A stretch of DNA of 33,460 nt from Candidatus Tidjanibacter gallistercoris (GCA_019114205.1 DXFY01000031.1:1-33460); one strand, 5' to 3'. Counted from the stretch's first letter, positions 16,338 to 25,555 are shown. Numbers and translations are program-made. The notes: generated from the sequence alone by a model not told the origin.

Positions 16338-17814
16338 GCTTGTTCCTCTCTTTTCTTTGTTGTCTGATTTCGCTGACCTTGTCTTTCAGTCTGGCAAATT
16401 GTATTCTGTACCAATCCATATTGAACAGATTGGAGTCGTTCGTCGATTTGTAAATAAGGTAAAGGGCGATGGGCAGCAGGATGAACGACGACAGCCACAT
16501 CCCCTGAAAAGCGCTGCTGATGCCGTCGCGGGCCATCTTCTCCCCCGACATGCTGATGATGTAATAGACCACGAAGAACAGTACCGATACCACGACGGGC
16601 AGCCCCAATCCTCCCTTGCGGATGATGGCTCCGAGCGGGGCGCCTATCAGGAAGAAAATCATCACCGACACCGGCAGGGATACCTTCCGGTGCCACTCTA
16701 TCTCGGAACGGTACAGGTTGGTCAGATTCATCTTGTAGGAATCCTCCTCGTAATTGATGGTATTCCGGGAATTCTTCGCTTTCGTCAGCGCGTTGTTCAA
16801 CACGTCCTTGCGCCGCACGGCGTCCAACTGCTCCACCTGCGCGTAAACCGGCACGGGCGTCCGGTACGAATAGTCGGTCGGAATGCTGTCCGTCATTCCC
16901 AGTACGAAGGGGTCGAATTGCAGGAGGTTGTTGCGCAGCAACGGTTCGTAGGAACGTGCCATGTCCCGCGCCACTACGATGTTGAGCGAATCGATGTCCT
17001 TTTCGAGACGCGCAATGGGCTGCGTCTGCGTCCCGTGGCTGAACCGGTCGCTGCTCGAACGCTGGAAATCGAACCCTTTGAGCGGTATGACGGCCTGCTG
17101 CAGGTCGAATGTCTGCTGCGTGAACTGGCTTTCGCTATACCATTGATAGTTGCGCGTCGTTTCGTAACGTTCTCCGTTGTAAAGCGTCACGAGCAGGTAA
17201 CGCTTGTCGTCCGAAAGACGGATGTATCCCGAATCGGCCAGTGTCGTGGACATCGTTCCGCTGCGGGCCTGGTTCCGCGTATCGTAAATGAGCACATCGT
17301 TGAGCAAGCCGGTTTGCTTGTCCTGATGCCCCACACGGATGCTCATGTCGTCGATGCCGTTGAAAAAAGCCCCGTCCTTGAATTCGATGGTCTGTTTTTG
17401 CTGACTGATGTCCGCCAGCAATGTGTTCATTTGTTTCCACGCATAAGGCACGAGGTTGTTCGACGCGAAAAAGCCGCCTATGGCGACGAATACGACCAGT
17501 ACGGCGAGCGGAGCGAGGATGCGCGGCAGCGAAATGCCCGCCGACTTCATGGCGAGCAGTTCGTTGTTTTCGCCGAGATTCCCCATCGTCATAATCGCGG
17601 CGAACAATGTGGCCAGCGGCAGCGACATGGGAATCGTCGTGGCGGAAGCATACGCCATCAGTTCGAGAATGACGCCGAATTCGAGTCCCTTGCCGACGAG
17701 GTCCTCGATGTACCTCCACAGGAAGTTCATGAGGAAGATGAACGCCACGATGAAGAACGTGAGGACCATAGGCCCTATGTACGACTTCAGGATGAATCTA
17801 TCGAGGGTTTTCAC
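16318..17814 (-). CDS. LptF/LptG (YjgP/YjgQ) family LPS export permease
   Basis: A 498-residue inner-membrane permease of the LptF/LptG family, which with the LptB ATPase extracts LPS from the inner membrane toward the periplasmic bridge. Three N-terminal helices are visible (about 12-34, 52-74 and 96-118), then a large periplasmic beta-jellyroll-like domain, then three C-terminal helices beginning at [20 protein letters not shown]. The conserved N-terminal [12 protein letters not shown] and [12 protein letters not shown] segments fit the family. Translation starts at a GTG at 17814, overlapping the upstream permease stop by 17 bases. It is longer than E. coli LptF or LptG, as in other Bacteroidetes. 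Which of the two it represents, F or G, cannot be decided. Confidence 0.9.
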   Translation of the reverse strand: MKTLDRFILKSYIGPMVLTFFIVAFIFLMNFLWRYIEDLVGKGLEFGVILELMAYASATTIPMSLPLATLFAAIMTMGNLGENNELLAMKSAGISLPRILAPLAVLVVFVAIGGFFASNNLVPYAWKQMNTLLADISQQKQTIEFKDGAFFNGIDDMSIRVGHQDKQTGLLNDVLIYDTRNQARSGTMSTTLADSGYIRLSDDKRYLLVTLYNGERYETTRNYQWYSESQFTQQTFDLQQAVIPLKGFDFQRSSSDRFSHGTQTQPIARLEKDIDSLNIVVARDMARSYEPLLRNNLLQFDPFVLGMTDSIPTDYSYRTPVPVYAQVEQLDAVRRKDVLNNALTKAKNSRNTINYEEDSYKMNLTNLYRSEIEWHRKVSLPVSVMIFFLIGAPLGAIIRKGGLGLPVVVSVLFFVVYYIISMSGEKMARDGISSAFQGMWLSSFILLPIALYLIYKSTNDSNLFNMDWYRIQFARLKDKVSEIRQQRKERNKHGAKEA

Positions 17815-18640
17815 TATACGCCACGGTTTTTCGGCTACGCAAAGGTAGCAGTTTTATAATTACAAGCGTAAGCGCCAGAAGAAATATTGCGGCGGCCCCG
17901 GCCGGAATGTTCAGGGCGTAGCTGAGGTACAATCCGGCGACGTTCCCCGCCACGGCGACGGCCGAAGCCCAGACCATGATGCGCCGGAAGGATTTCGTGA
18001 GCGTATTCACGATGACGGCGGGCATGGTCAGCAGCGAGATGAGCAGAACGATGCCGACGCTCCGGATGCAGAACACCACAGCGAGCGCCACGAGCACCGC
18101 CATCGCACAGGATACCGCAGCGACCGGTACCCCCCGGCTCCGGGCGAACTGCGCATCGAACGCGACGTACATGACCGTCCGCAGGAAAAACGGTATGAGC
18201 AGAAGCAGCACCGCCGCCAGAAAAGCCAGCGCGGCGATGTCCGCCGCCGTCACCGTCAGGATATTTCCGAACAGGAAACTCATCAGGTTCGGCGCATAGC
18301 CGGGCGTCAGATAGACGAATATCACCCCCACCGCCATGCCGAGGCTCCACACCATGCCGATGACAGAATCCTCGCGTATCTTCCCCCTGCGCGCGCCCCA
18401 TTCGATTCCGAGCGAAGCGAGAACGGCGAATGCCGCAGCCCCCAGAATCGGATTCAGCCCCAGGTAATAGGCGATGCCGATGCCGCCGAACGAGGCATGC
18501 GTGATGCCGCCGCTGAGAAATACCATCCTCCGTGCGACGATATAGGTACCGACGATACCGCAGACGATGCCCGAAAGCACCGCAGCCACCAGCGCATGCT
18601 GCAAAAACGTGTATTCGTAAAGCGCCCTGAAAAACTCCAT
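17798..18640 (-). CDS. ABC-3 family metal transporter permease (ZnuB/MntB-like)
   Basis: A 280-residue inner-membrane protein with eight or so hydrophobic segments and the ABC-3 family signature LSGGITHASFGGIGIAYYLG near residues 42-61, typical of Zn2+, Mn2+ or Fe2+ uptake permeases such as ZnuB. The DSVIGMVWSLGMAVGVIFV segment is also characteristic. The frame opens at 18709, but the ATG at 18640 gives the normal N-terminus and follows a -7 box at 18677-18684. No ABC ATPase or metal-binding lipoprotein is encoded beside it, so these partners must be elsewhere. It overlaps the next gene by 17 bases. The metal is not predictable from sequence. Confidence 0.88.
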   Translation of the reverse strand: MEFFRALYEYTFLQHALVAAVLSGIVCGIVGTYIVARRMVFLSGGITHASFGGIGIAYYLGLNPILGAAAFAVLASLGIEWGARRGKIREDSVIGMVWSLGMAVGVIFVYLTPGYAPNLMSFLFGNILTVTAADIAALAFLAAVLLLLIPFFLRTVMYVAFDAQFARSRGVPVAAVSCAMAVLVALAVVFCIRSVGIVLLISLLTMPAVIVNTLTKSFRRIMVWASAVAVAGNVAGLYLSYALNIPAGAAAIFLLALTLVIIKLLPLRSRKTVAYSENPR

Positions 18641-18676
18641 GTCCGTCCGCACACCCCTGTCGGGTTCCGTGGAATG

Positions 18677-18684
18677 CAAATTTA
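18677..18684 (-). promoter_or_regulatory. -7 box for the permease-lptFG-ribBA-fmt run
   Basis: Plus-strand CAAATTTA reads TAAATTTG on the minus strand, a perfect TAnnTTTG. No TTTG lies at the expected -33 distance. It gives a leader of about 30 bases before the ATG at 18640. Confidence 0.6.
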
Positions 18685-18700
18685 CGGAAAAAATCCCGGC

Positions 18701-18731
18701 AAGGCGCATCCCGCCGCCCCGGATGCGCTTT
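18701..18731. repeat. Inverted repeat between divergent promoters
   Basis: AAGGCGCATCC (18701-18711) pairs with GGATGCGCTTT (18721-18731) with one G-T wobble around a 9-base GC-rich loop. It lies upstream of both divergent -7 boxes, so it may be an operator or a leftover terminator rather than the end of a transcript. Confidence 0.55.
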
Positions 18732-18733
18732 TA

Positions 18734-18764
18734 TTTCGCGTTTGCGCCCTTTTTCGTAACTTCG
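18734..18764 (+). promoter_or_regulatory. Promoter for mtaB
   Basis: TAACTTCG at 18757-18764 is one mismatch from TAnnTTTG, and TTTC at 18734-18737 lies 19 bp upstream as a one-mismatch -33 box. The ATG of mtaB is 22 bases downstream. Confidence 0.55.
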
Positions 18765-18785
18765 CTGCCCAAAACAGACGTCAAG

Positions 18786-20126
18786 ATGGCTTCGCCGAAA
18801 AAAGTCAGTTTCCATACGCTGGGCTGCAAATTGAACTTTTCCGAAACTTCCACAATCGCACGGCGGTTCGAAGAGAACGGTTACCTGCGGGTTCGGCATC
18901 CGCGGGAAGCGGACATATGCGTCGTCAATACCTGCGCAGTCACGGAACATGCCGAAAAGAAGTGCCGGAACCTGATTCGGCGCCTGCACCGCGAGTCGCC
19001 CAGCGCCATCATCGCCGTTACGGGCTGCTACGCACAACTGAGGCCGGAAGAGATAGCCGCCATCGAGGGAGTAGACCTCGTGCTGGGCAACCGCGGCAAG
19101 GGGGAACTGTTCGACCGCGTGGCTGCGCTGGGCGGCAAAACGGGCGTACATATCCATTCCTGCGAAACGTCCGAGTTGACCGACTTCTTCGCCGCATTTT
19201 CCACAGGCGAACGCACGAGGGCTTTTCTGAAGGTGCAGGACGGCTGCGACTACAAGTGTTCCTACTGCACGATACACTATGCCCGCGGAGCCAGCCGCAA
19301 CATGCCGGTGGCCGACATCGTACGCGAGGCCGAACGCATCGCCGCGTCCGGCCGCCGGGAAATCGTCGTCACGGGCATCAACACGGGCGATTTCGGCCGT
19401 ACTACCGGCGAGCGGTTCATCGACCTGCTGGCGGCGCTGGAGAAAGTGGAAGGCATCGAACGGTACCGCATCAGTTCGATTGAGCCGAACCTGCTGACCG
19501 ACGAAATAATCGAGTTCTGCGCAGCATCGTCCAAATTCCAGCCCCATTTCCACATTCCGCTGCAAAGCGGTTCGGACCGCATGCTCGGTCTGATGCGCCG
19601 GCGCTATCGTGCCGACACGTTCCGCGACCGCATCGAAACGGTGCGGCGGAGCATGCCCGACGCCTTCATCGGAGTGGATGTCATCGTCGGCTTTCCCGGC
19701 GAAACGGAAGAGGACTTCATGCAGACCTACCGGCTGCTCGATGCACTCGCCCCTTCCTACCTGCACGTTTTTCCCTTCTCGGCACGCCCCGGCACCCCTG
19801 CGGCCGACATGCCCGACAAGGTGCGCGACGAGGTGAAAACACGGCGGGCCGAACTGCTCGGCTCGTTGTGCGCGATGCTGCACCGCCGTTTTTGCGAAGC
19901 ATACGTGGGCGGCACGGCCGAGGTACTGTTCGAGGGACGGGGAGCCGGAGGCATGATGTACGGCTACACGGGCAATTACATCCGATGCAAGGCACCCTAC
20001 GACCGGCAGCTCGTGAACCGTCCGTGCACGGTACGCCTGGAACGTATCGATGCGGACGGCACCGTCTACGTATCGCCGGTGCACTGCGGCGATACCCCCG
20101 CGCCGGAAACCGCCGTTGCGGAATAA
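18786..20126 (+). CDS. mtaB: tRNA ct6A/t6A methylthiotransferase MtaB
   Basis: MtaB is a radical-SAM enzyme that adds a methylthio group to threonylcarbamoyladenosine at position 37 of tRNAs reading ANN codons. The 446-residue protein has the UPF0004 domain with cluster ligands Cys14, Cys50 and Cys81. The radical-SAM CxxxCxxC set is Cys154, Cys158 and Cys161 in DGCDYKCSYC. The HIPLQSGSDRMLGLMRRRY stretch and the C-terminal TRAM-like domain (about 370-435) complete the family layout. The opening VSFHTLGCKLNFSET fits MtaB rather than MiaB or RimO. The frame opens at 18639, but that region contains both promoters; the ATG at 18786 is correct. Confidence 0.95.
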   Translation: MASPKKVSFHTLGCKLNFSETSTIARRFEENGYLRVRHPREADICVVNTCAVTEHAEKKCRNLIRRLHRESPSAIIAVTGCYAQLRPEEIAAIEGVDLVLGNRGKGELFDRVAALGGKTGVHIHSCETSELTDFFAAFSTGERTRAFLKVQDGCDYKCSYCTIHYARGASRNMPVADIVREAERIAASGRREIVVTGINTGDFGRTTGERFIDLLAALEKVEGIERYRISSIEPNLLTDEIIEFCAASSKFQPHFHIPLQSGSDRMLGLMRRRYRADTFRDRIETVRRSMPDAFIGVDVIVGFPGETEEDFMQTYRLLDALAPSYLHVFPFSARPGTPAADMPDKVRDEVKTRRAELLGSLCAMLHRRFCEAYVGGTAEVLFEGRGAGGMMYGYTGNYIRCKAPYDRQLVNRPCTVRLERIDADGTVYVSPVHCGDTPAPETAVAE

Positions 20127-20130
20127 ATAT

Positions 20131-20138
20131 TATCTTTG
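20131..20138 (+). promoter_or_regulatory. -7 box for the sensor-TrkH genes
   Basis: TATCTTTG matches TAnnTTTG exactly, five bases after the mtaB stop. No clear -33 TTTG is present. It places a transcription start near 20145, 26 bases before the ATG at 20171. Confidence 0.65.
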
Positions 20139-20170
20139 CCGTAACAACCACTTAAAGAACGGCGTCCCCC

Positions 20171-20923
20171 ATGCGCAGGAAAATATCCATAGGATTCATC
20201 AGCCTCGCCCTCGTGTTGCTGCTGGCCGGGGCCATCTCCATGTACGAACTCCAGCGGCTGCGCACCCAGTCCGAAGAGATACTGGCCCTGAACATGCGCA
20301 ATACCGAACTGGCCGACAGAATGTTCACCGCGCTGCAAACCCAGAACAGCTCGATTCTGCGCATGATATTCTCCGATGCGACGACGCCCGATGCGGGATA
20401 CGAACTCGGCCGCACGGCATTCGCCGATGCGCTGGCCGCAGCATCCGTGACCGAGGAGGACATGGACGACCTCGAAGCCGTCCGTGCGGCCGACCGGGAA
20501 TACAGGGAAGTCATCGCCGCCCGTCTCGTCGGCGAAACGACGGAGACGGAAGCGGACATCGACTGGTTTTTTTCGACCTACCTCCAGGCGTACTACCAAA
20601 TGGACGAAACCCTGAAAGACTACCTTACCTCGCCCGCCAGTTCGATACCGGCACGTGCGCAGATGCTCGAAAAAAGCGTGTATAAAACCATAACACCCAG
20701 CATTCTGACGCTGTTGGTAGCCATCATCATCGTACTGATGTTCTATTTCTTCGTAGACAGCTATTATGTACGCCCCCTCATCCGCATCCACCGTTCGCTC
20801 AAAAACTACCTCGCGCACGGCATTCCGTTTGCTCCGAAGTTCGAAAGCAATGACGACGAGATGCAGGGACTCAAAGAGATGATAGACGAACTGGTGGAAC
20901 GGAAAAAGACCGGACAAAAATGA
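20171..20923 (+). CDS. Kinase-less membrane sensor (four-helix-bundle plus HAMP-like) coupled to TrkH
   Basis: A 250-residue protein with the front half of a sensor kinase but no output domain. TM1 is at about 6-24, a helical periplasmic region rich in Glu, Ala and Asp follows at 25-173, TM2 is at 175-196, and a HAMP-like segment follows, starting YYVRPLIRIHRSL with a DDE at 228-230. It ends at KKTGQK, right where a HisKA or MCP domain would begin. The start of TrkH overlaps its stop in an ATGA arrangement, so the two are translationally coupled. Its N-terminus resembles that of the sensor piece at 29186-29515: aligned segments ILALNMRNTELADRMFTAL and ILADNYASLEYAADMLRSL share eight of 19 residues. 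A role in sensing for TrkH is an inference. Confidence 0.7.
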   Translation: MRRKISIGFISLALVLLLAGAISMYELQRLRTQSEEILALNMRNTELADRMFTALQTQNSSILRMIFSDATTPDAGYELGRTAFADALAAASVTEEDMDDLEAVRAADREYREVIAARLVGETTETEADIDWFFSTYLQAYYQMDETLKDYLTSPASSIPARAQMLEKSVYKTITPSILTLLVAIIIVLMFYFFVDSYYVRPLIRIHRSLKNYLAHGIPFAPKFESNDDEMQGLKEMIDELVERKKTGQK

Positions 20924-22365
20924 GGACGGGGCTGATACTGAAATATATCGGCGCCGTGCTGCTGCTCGATTCCGCTTTCATGCTGCTCTCTGCGGGCGTG
21001 TCGTGGATGAACGGCATGGACAGCGGATTCACTCCCCTTTTCCTGTCGTTCCTGCTGACGGCCATTCTCGGCATGTTTCCTACCCTTTTCGTTCGGTGCA
21101 GGGAGCAGATAAACGCCAAGGAAGGGTATTGCATCGTGACCGGCGCATGGCTGCTTTCCTGTCTCGTGGGCACGTTCCCCTACCTGCTCTACGGAGGACC
21201 GTTCAACTTCATCAACGCCTGGTTCGAAAGCGTCTCCGGATTCACCACCACAGGCTCCACCATCCTGACCGACATCGAGGCGCTGCCGGACGGATTGCTT
21301 TTCTGGCGCTCGGCGACGCACTGGATAGGCGGCATCGGCGTCGTAATGTTCGCACTCGCCATCCTGCCGTCGCTCGGCAAGACGAAAATGACGCTTTACA
21401 GCGTGGAACTTTCCACGCTCGCCAAGGATAATTACCGTTTCCAGACCAAAAAAATCGTCCATATCCTGCTGTTCGTCTATGTGGGTATCACGGCAACGGC
21501 CACCGTGTTGCTCCGGATTGCGGGGATGAGTTGGTTCGATGCGGTGAATCATGCCTTCTCGGCGGTGTCCACCGGCGGCTTCAGCACCAAGAACACGAGC
21601 ATCGCCTATTACGACAACGTGTGGATAGAGCTCATCCTTATTGCATTCACGTTCATATCCGGCCTCCATTTCGGACTAATCTATTCTACCCTGACGGGCA
21701 GCAGAAACAATTTGTTCCGCTCCGAAGTGGCGCGCTACTATTTTCTGTGCGCAACGGCAGGCGTGCTCGTCATCACGCTGAGCCTGTGGCTCTCCGGTAC
21801 CTACGGTTCTTTCGCCACCGCATTCCGCTACGGACTCTTTCAGGGAGTGACGGTATTGACCACGACAGGATTCGCCACGGCAGACACGAATCTGTGGACG
21901 CCGCTCGCGATGACTGTCCTGTTCTTCTTCACGCTGCAGTGCGCGTGTGCCGGCTCGACTGCCGGAGGTATCAAATGCGACCGCATCCTATTGTCGTTCA
22001 AAGTACTGCGCAACCGGATACGTCAGCAGCAGCACCCGAATGCTGTCATGCGCATCAAACTCGACGGCGTTACGCAGGATGAATCGACGATAAATTTCGC
22101 AATGCTTTACATTGTCATTTACCTTCTTTTTGTTATCTTGGGAACGCTGATAAATACGGCATGCGGAACGGATTTCGTCACGGCCCTGACCGCATCCGCG
22201 ACCTGCATGGGAAACGTGGGTCCCGGCTTCGGAGAAGTAGGTTCGATGGACAGTTTTGCGGAAATGCCCGGTGTCATGAAGTTCTCGTCCACGGCGCTCA
22301 TGCTGTTCGGACGTCTGGAAATCTTCGGCCTCATCCAGCTGTTCATGATAAAATGGTGGGTATGA
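20920..22365 (+). CDS. trkH: TrkH/KtrB family potassium uptake protein
   Basis: TrkH is the ion-conducting membrane subunit of a K+ uptake system, usually gated by a cytoplasmic TrkA or KtrA ring. The 481-residue protein contains the four pore-loop filters of the family: FTTTGST around 108-114, STGG at 217-220, TTTGF at 314-318 and TCMGN at 428-432. FWRSATHWIGGIGVVMF follows the first filter, as in known members. The start overlaps the stop of the sensor-like gene by four bases. No TrkA-type regulator is encoded nearby. A SPOR-domain gene follows after 33 bases without a terminator. Confidence 0.94.
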   Translation: MRTGLILKYIGAVLLLDSAFMLLSAGVSWMNGMDSGFTPLFLSFLLTAILGMFPTLFVRCREQINAKEGYCIVTGAWLLSCLVGTFPYLLYGGPFNFINAWFESVSGFTTTGSTILTDIEALPDGLLFWRSATHWIGGIGVVMFALAILPSLGKTKMTLYSVELSTLAKDNYRFQTKKIVHILLFVYVGITATATVLLRIAGMSWFDAVNHAFSAVSTGGFSTKNTSIAYYDNVWIELILIAFTFISGLHFGLIYSTLTGSRNNLFRSEVARYYFLCATAGVLVITLSLWLSGTYGSFATAFRYGLFQGVTVLTTTGFATADTNLWTPLAMTVLFFFTLQCACAGSTAGGIKCDRILLSFKVLRNRIRQQQHPNAVMRIKLDGVTQDESTINFAMLYIVIYLLFVILGTLINTACGTDFVTALTASATCMGNVGPGFGEVGSMDSFAEMPGVMKFSSTALMLFGRLEIFGLIQLFMIKWWV

Positions 22366-22398
22366 TGCACCGGACACCGACTTATTAGACTGTTATTT

Positions 22399-23961
22399 AT
22401 GAAACGACGGACTGTACTGATATACCTGTTTTTGCTCCTGCTCCTGCCGGCCGCAACGCTCCGGGCGCAGAAGCCGGGCCGGAACAGGAGGGAGGCGGCC
22501 GAACAGCCTGTGCTGCCGAGCTACGACTCGTTAGTGGTGCAGCGCGGAACACTTGCGGCCAGGGAAGCGCGTATCGAAAAACGGCTGGACGAAGCCCGGC
22601 AACTTTTCACGGCCGATGCTCCGGGCAGGGATGCGCTGGGCGCGAATATCGTGGAACTCGAAAGACAACTTTTCGAGGTACGGGAAGAACTGGAATCCCT
22701 CGCAGCGACAATGACCGACATGGAGCGCGAACAGGGGTTCTCCCTCCCCCTCGTACAACAGGAAACGAACGAGACGACGGGTAACGGGAACCGGATGCTC
22801 GTGCGCAACCGTTATTTCAGCGACAACCTGCCGGTCGCCGATTACCGGCAGCTGCTCGGCGCACAGGAGAAGGAGGTGCGCGTGGCGGAACTGCTGGCCG
22901 CACTCCGAGAGAATTATGGGCGGATGACCGTACTGCTGACCGCCTATCAAACGGCCCAGAAAGGGCCTCAGGCGGACAGCATCTATTCGGGCATACGGAC
23001 ACTGGCTGCGGAAAACGACGAACTGACCGGCATCATAGGCGACGTGTGGAGCGAAATTTTCGATACCAAGGTATATGCCTACAACTATGTGCTCGACAAG
23101 AACGGCGAAAACGACCTGCTCGCCCTGCAGGAGAAACAGATGAACGACCTGCTCCTGCTGGAGGCGGAAATAGAAGGAGAATACATGTACGAGGAAGCAG
23201 CCCGGTACGCGCTCCAGAAACTGCTCGTCTCCGGTTACGAAACGCGCATAGCCGACCGGGCAGGTCTGAAGGAGGCCGCCGATTCGCTCAACAGCCTTAC
23301 GCCGCCCACCGACCGCATCGAAGACTACTTCCTGCCGGTACTCGACACGCGCGAACGCATGTTCTACGATTTCGCCGATGCGCAAATCGTCCGGCCGGCA
23401 CGGTACAAGGGAATCGGAGAAGTGCCGCAGGTGGAAATATTCCCGCGCGGGTCGATGTACAGAATCCTGCTGGGAGCCTATTCGAGAGCACAGCCGGTAT
23501 CCGTGTTCCGCAACGTCTATCCCCTATCACAGGAAGTCAAAGCGGACCGAAAGCACTACTATTATGCGGGAGGCTATGCGACCTATGCCGAAGCGGAAGC
23601 CGCCGCAGCACGGCTGAAACGGCAAGGATTCCGCAATCCACGCGTAGTGGCATGGCATAACGGCCGGTACGACGACGCACCCGGCGCCGAACGCACTCAG
23701 ACGGGGACGGTCGACAACGGTACCCGGATTCGCTATCGCGTGGAAATCGGCGGAGCGGGCGAAAACCTGAGCCGCGTCGTGCGGGACGTCATAGCCACCA
23801 GGGCGGCCGGCAAAGAGCTATCGCGCACGAGCGAACCGGCGACGGGCGCTCCCCTGTTCGTAGTCGGTTCGTTCAACAACAAGGCCCTCGCCGAATCGCT
23901 GGTGAACGACATCGGCACCGTCGAACCGGGGCTCACGCTGCGCATCGTGACCGTTCCGTGA
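22399..23961 (+). CDS. Secreted coiled-coil protein with two SPOR-like repeats
   Basis: A 520-residue exported protein. The signal peptide MKRRTVLIYLFLLLLLPAA leads to a likely cleavage after LRAQ at about 24. Residues about 47-112 have heptad-like Leu/Glu/Arg patterns suggesting a coiled coil, followed by a helical middle region. Two C-terminal units resemble SPOR domains, which bind glycan strands of peptidoglycan stripped of stem peptides. The first is at about 351-424, with YRILLGAYSRAQPVSVFRN and YYAGGYATYAEAEAAAARL. The second is at about 442-518, with IRYRVEIGGAGENLSRV and PLFVVGSFNNKALAESLV. The second unit is degenerate. A role in cell-wall remodelling or division is inferred from the domain only. 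It lies between trkH and the nfeD-floA pair. Confidence 0.72.
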   Translation: MKRRTVLIYLFLLLLLPAATLRAQKPGRNRREAAEQPVLPSYDSLVVQRGTLAAREARIEKRLDEARQLFTADAPGRDALGANIVELERQLFEVREELESLAATMTDMEREQGFSLPLVQQETNETTGNGNRMLVRNRYFSDNLPVADYRQLLGAQEKEVRVAELLAALRENYGRMTVLLTAYQTAQKGPQADSIYSGIRTLAAENDELTGIIGDVWSEIFDTKVYAYNYVLDKNGENDLLALQEKQMNDLLLLEAEIEGEYMYEEAARYALQKLLVSGYETRIADRAGLKEAADSLNSLTPPTDRIEDYFLPVLDTRERMFYDFADAQIVRPARYKGIGEVPQVEIFPRGSMYRILLGAYSRAQPVSVFRNVYPLSQEVKADRKHYYYAGGYATYAEAEAAAARLKRQGFRNPRVVAWHNGRYDDAPGAERTQTGTVDNGTRIRYRVEIGGAGENLSRVVRDVIATRAAGKELSRTSEPATGAPLFVVGSFNNKALAESLVNDIGTVEPGLTLRIVTVP

Positions 23962-24021
23962 CAGCAGGCCCACAGCACATACACATACCCGAACGATACA
24001 AACCTTAATTACGGACACCGC

Positions 24022-24495
24022 ATGGTACTCATCATTCTGCTCGTCCTGCTGGGCATCTTCCTGCTCGGCGTAGAAATCTTCCTGTTGCCCGGCATCACGG
24101 TAGCGGGTATCGGAGCGTTTGTCTCCTGCGGATTCGCCGTGTACGGAGCCTTTGCGGCATACGGCAACACGGGAGGATTCCTCACCCTCGCCGCCGTCCT
24201 CCTCCTGTCGGTAGTCATGCTGGCCGTCGGTTTGAGGGCAAAGACCTGGAAACGGCTCGCACTGCACAGCAACATCGACGGCACATCGCTCCCATCGCCC
24301 GACAGGGAAAACATCCGCATCGGCGACCGGGGAACTTCCGTCACGCGTCTGGCTCCCGCAGGCAAAGTAATGATAAACGGAAAGACATACGAAGCCAAGT
24401 CGATAGATGGCTACATCGACCCGCGCCGGGACATCGAAGTCACCGGATTCGACAATTTCAGCGTCGTGGTAAAACCCGTCGCTCCGACCGTATGA
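24022..24495 (+). CDS. NfeD-like membrane protein (short form)
   Basis: A 157-residue NfeD1b-type protein with three predicted membrane helices (about 1-22, 27-47 and 53-73) and a C-terminal OB-fold domain. The family motif appears as GTSVTRLAPAGKVMINGKTYEAKS, here split over about 103-126. Short NfeD proteins are almost always encoded beside a flotillin-like protein and are thought to act with it in membrane organisation. Here the FloA gene follows 63 bases downstream. No protease domain is present, unlike long NfeD proteins. Confidence 0.9.
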   Translation: MVLIILLVLLGIFLLGVEIFLLPGITVAGIGAFVSCGFAVYGAFAAYGNTGGFLTLAAVLLLSVVMLAVGLRAKTWKRLALHSNIDGTSLPSPDRENIRIGDRGTSVTRLAPAGKVMINGKTYEAKSIDGYIDPRRDIEVTGFDNFSVVVKPVAPTV

Positions 24496-24558
24496 ACGTC
24501 CGGCTTTCGGAGTGCTGCCGAACCATAAAAACAGAAACACCAACACCAAACGAATACA

Positions 24559-25527
24559 ATGGAAAACATCGGAATCATCATCGCGGTAGCCGTGGTCGTC
24601 ATCGTACTGCTCTGGCTGCTTTTCTATTTCGTACCTGTCGGACTTTGGTTCAAGGCCCTGCTTTCCGGGGTACGGATATCGCTGTTGCAGCTTATCCTGA
24701 TGCGCTGGCGCAAGGTACCTGCCACCCTCATCGTCAATGAAATGATAACCGGGACGAAAGCCGGCCTGCACCTCCATCCCAACGAACTGGAAGCCCATTA
24801 TCTCGCGAAAGGCAATGTGCCCAACGTAATACGGGCGCTCGTATCCGCCCAGAAGGCCAACATCAACCTCGATTTCAAAATGGCATCGGCCATCGACCTC
24901 GCCGGTCGCAACGTTTTCGAGGCGGTGCAAATGTCGGTCAATCCCAAAGTCATCAACACGCCGCCCGTGTCGGCCGTCGCCAAAAACGGCATCCAGCTTA
25001 TCGCCAAGGCACGCGTAACCGTCCGGGCCAACATCAAACAGCTTGTCGGGGGAGCCGGCGAAGAGACCGTACTCGCCCGTGTCGGCGAAGGCATCGTCTC
25101 CTCGATAGGTTCCGCCGAGTCGCATACCGTAGTGCTCGAAAATCCGGACAACATCTCCCGTGTCGTGCTCGAAAAGGGCCTCGACGCCGGTACCGCATTC
25201 GAAATTCTCTCCATCGATATCGCCGATATCGACGTGGGCAAGAACATCGGTGCGGAATTGCAGATTGACCAGGCGAATGCCGACAAGAACATCGCACAGG
25301 CCAAAGCGGAAGAAAAACGGGCGATGGCCGTGGCGCACGAACAGGAGAACAAGGCCAAGGCACAGGAAGCCCGTGCCAAAGTGATACTCGCCGAAGCCGA
25401 AATACCGCTCGCCATAGCAGAGGCTTTCCGCAACGGCAACCTCGGCATCATGGACTACTACCGGCTCCAGAACGTACAGGCTGACACGCAGATGCGCGAA
25501 AGCCTGGCAAAGCCGGACAAGAAATAA
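24559..25527 (+). CDS. floA: Flotillin-like protein FloA
   Basis: FloA is a bacterial flotillin that forms foci in the inner membrane and affects membrane fluidity, secretion and signalling complexes. The 322-residue protein has an N-terminal membrane hairpin (about 5-28 and a second hydrophobic stretch to about 45). A band-7/PHB-like domain follows, with NFDFK-type [17 protein letters not shown] and [19 protein letters not shown]. The long C-terminal helix is rich in Ala, Glu and Lys: [19 protein letters not shown] continuing into [18 protein letters not shown]. Length and motifs match the YqfA/FloA family. It is the last gene before a strong terminator at 25556-25590. Confidence 0.95.
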   Translation: MENIGIIIAVAVVVIVLLWLLFYFVPVGLWFKALLSGVRISLLQLILMRWRKVPATLIVNEMITGTKAGLHLHPNELEAHYLAKGNVPNVIRALVSAQKANINLDFKMASAIDLAGRNVFEAVQMSVNPKVINTPPVSAVAKNGIQLIAKARVTVRANIKQLVGGAGEETVLARVGEGIVSSIGSAESHTVVLENPDNISRVVLEKGLDAGTAFEILSIDIADIDVGKNIGAELQIDQANADKNIAQAKAEEKRAMAVAHEQENKAKAQEARAKVILAEAEIPLAIAEAFRNGNLGIMDYYRLQNVQADTQMRESLAKPDKK

Positions 25528-25555
25528 ACACCGCTGCGCAATTACCTGCGGAACG

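Noticed and set aside
15105..16400. FMN riboswitch upstream of ribBA
   Set aside because: The ribBA start overlaps the preceding lptF/G gene, leaving no leader in which the conserved riboswitch could fit.
16072..17859. A 595-codon plus-strand frame opposite lptF/G and the start of ribBA
   Set aside because: It is a shadow of well-supported minus-strand genes in GC-rich DNA, with a His/Arg/Gln-rich translation.
17835..20084. A 749-codon open frame on the minus strand opposite mtaB
   Set aside because: It is antisense to a clear mtaB with all cluster cysteines and runs through two promoters; its protein shows no domain.
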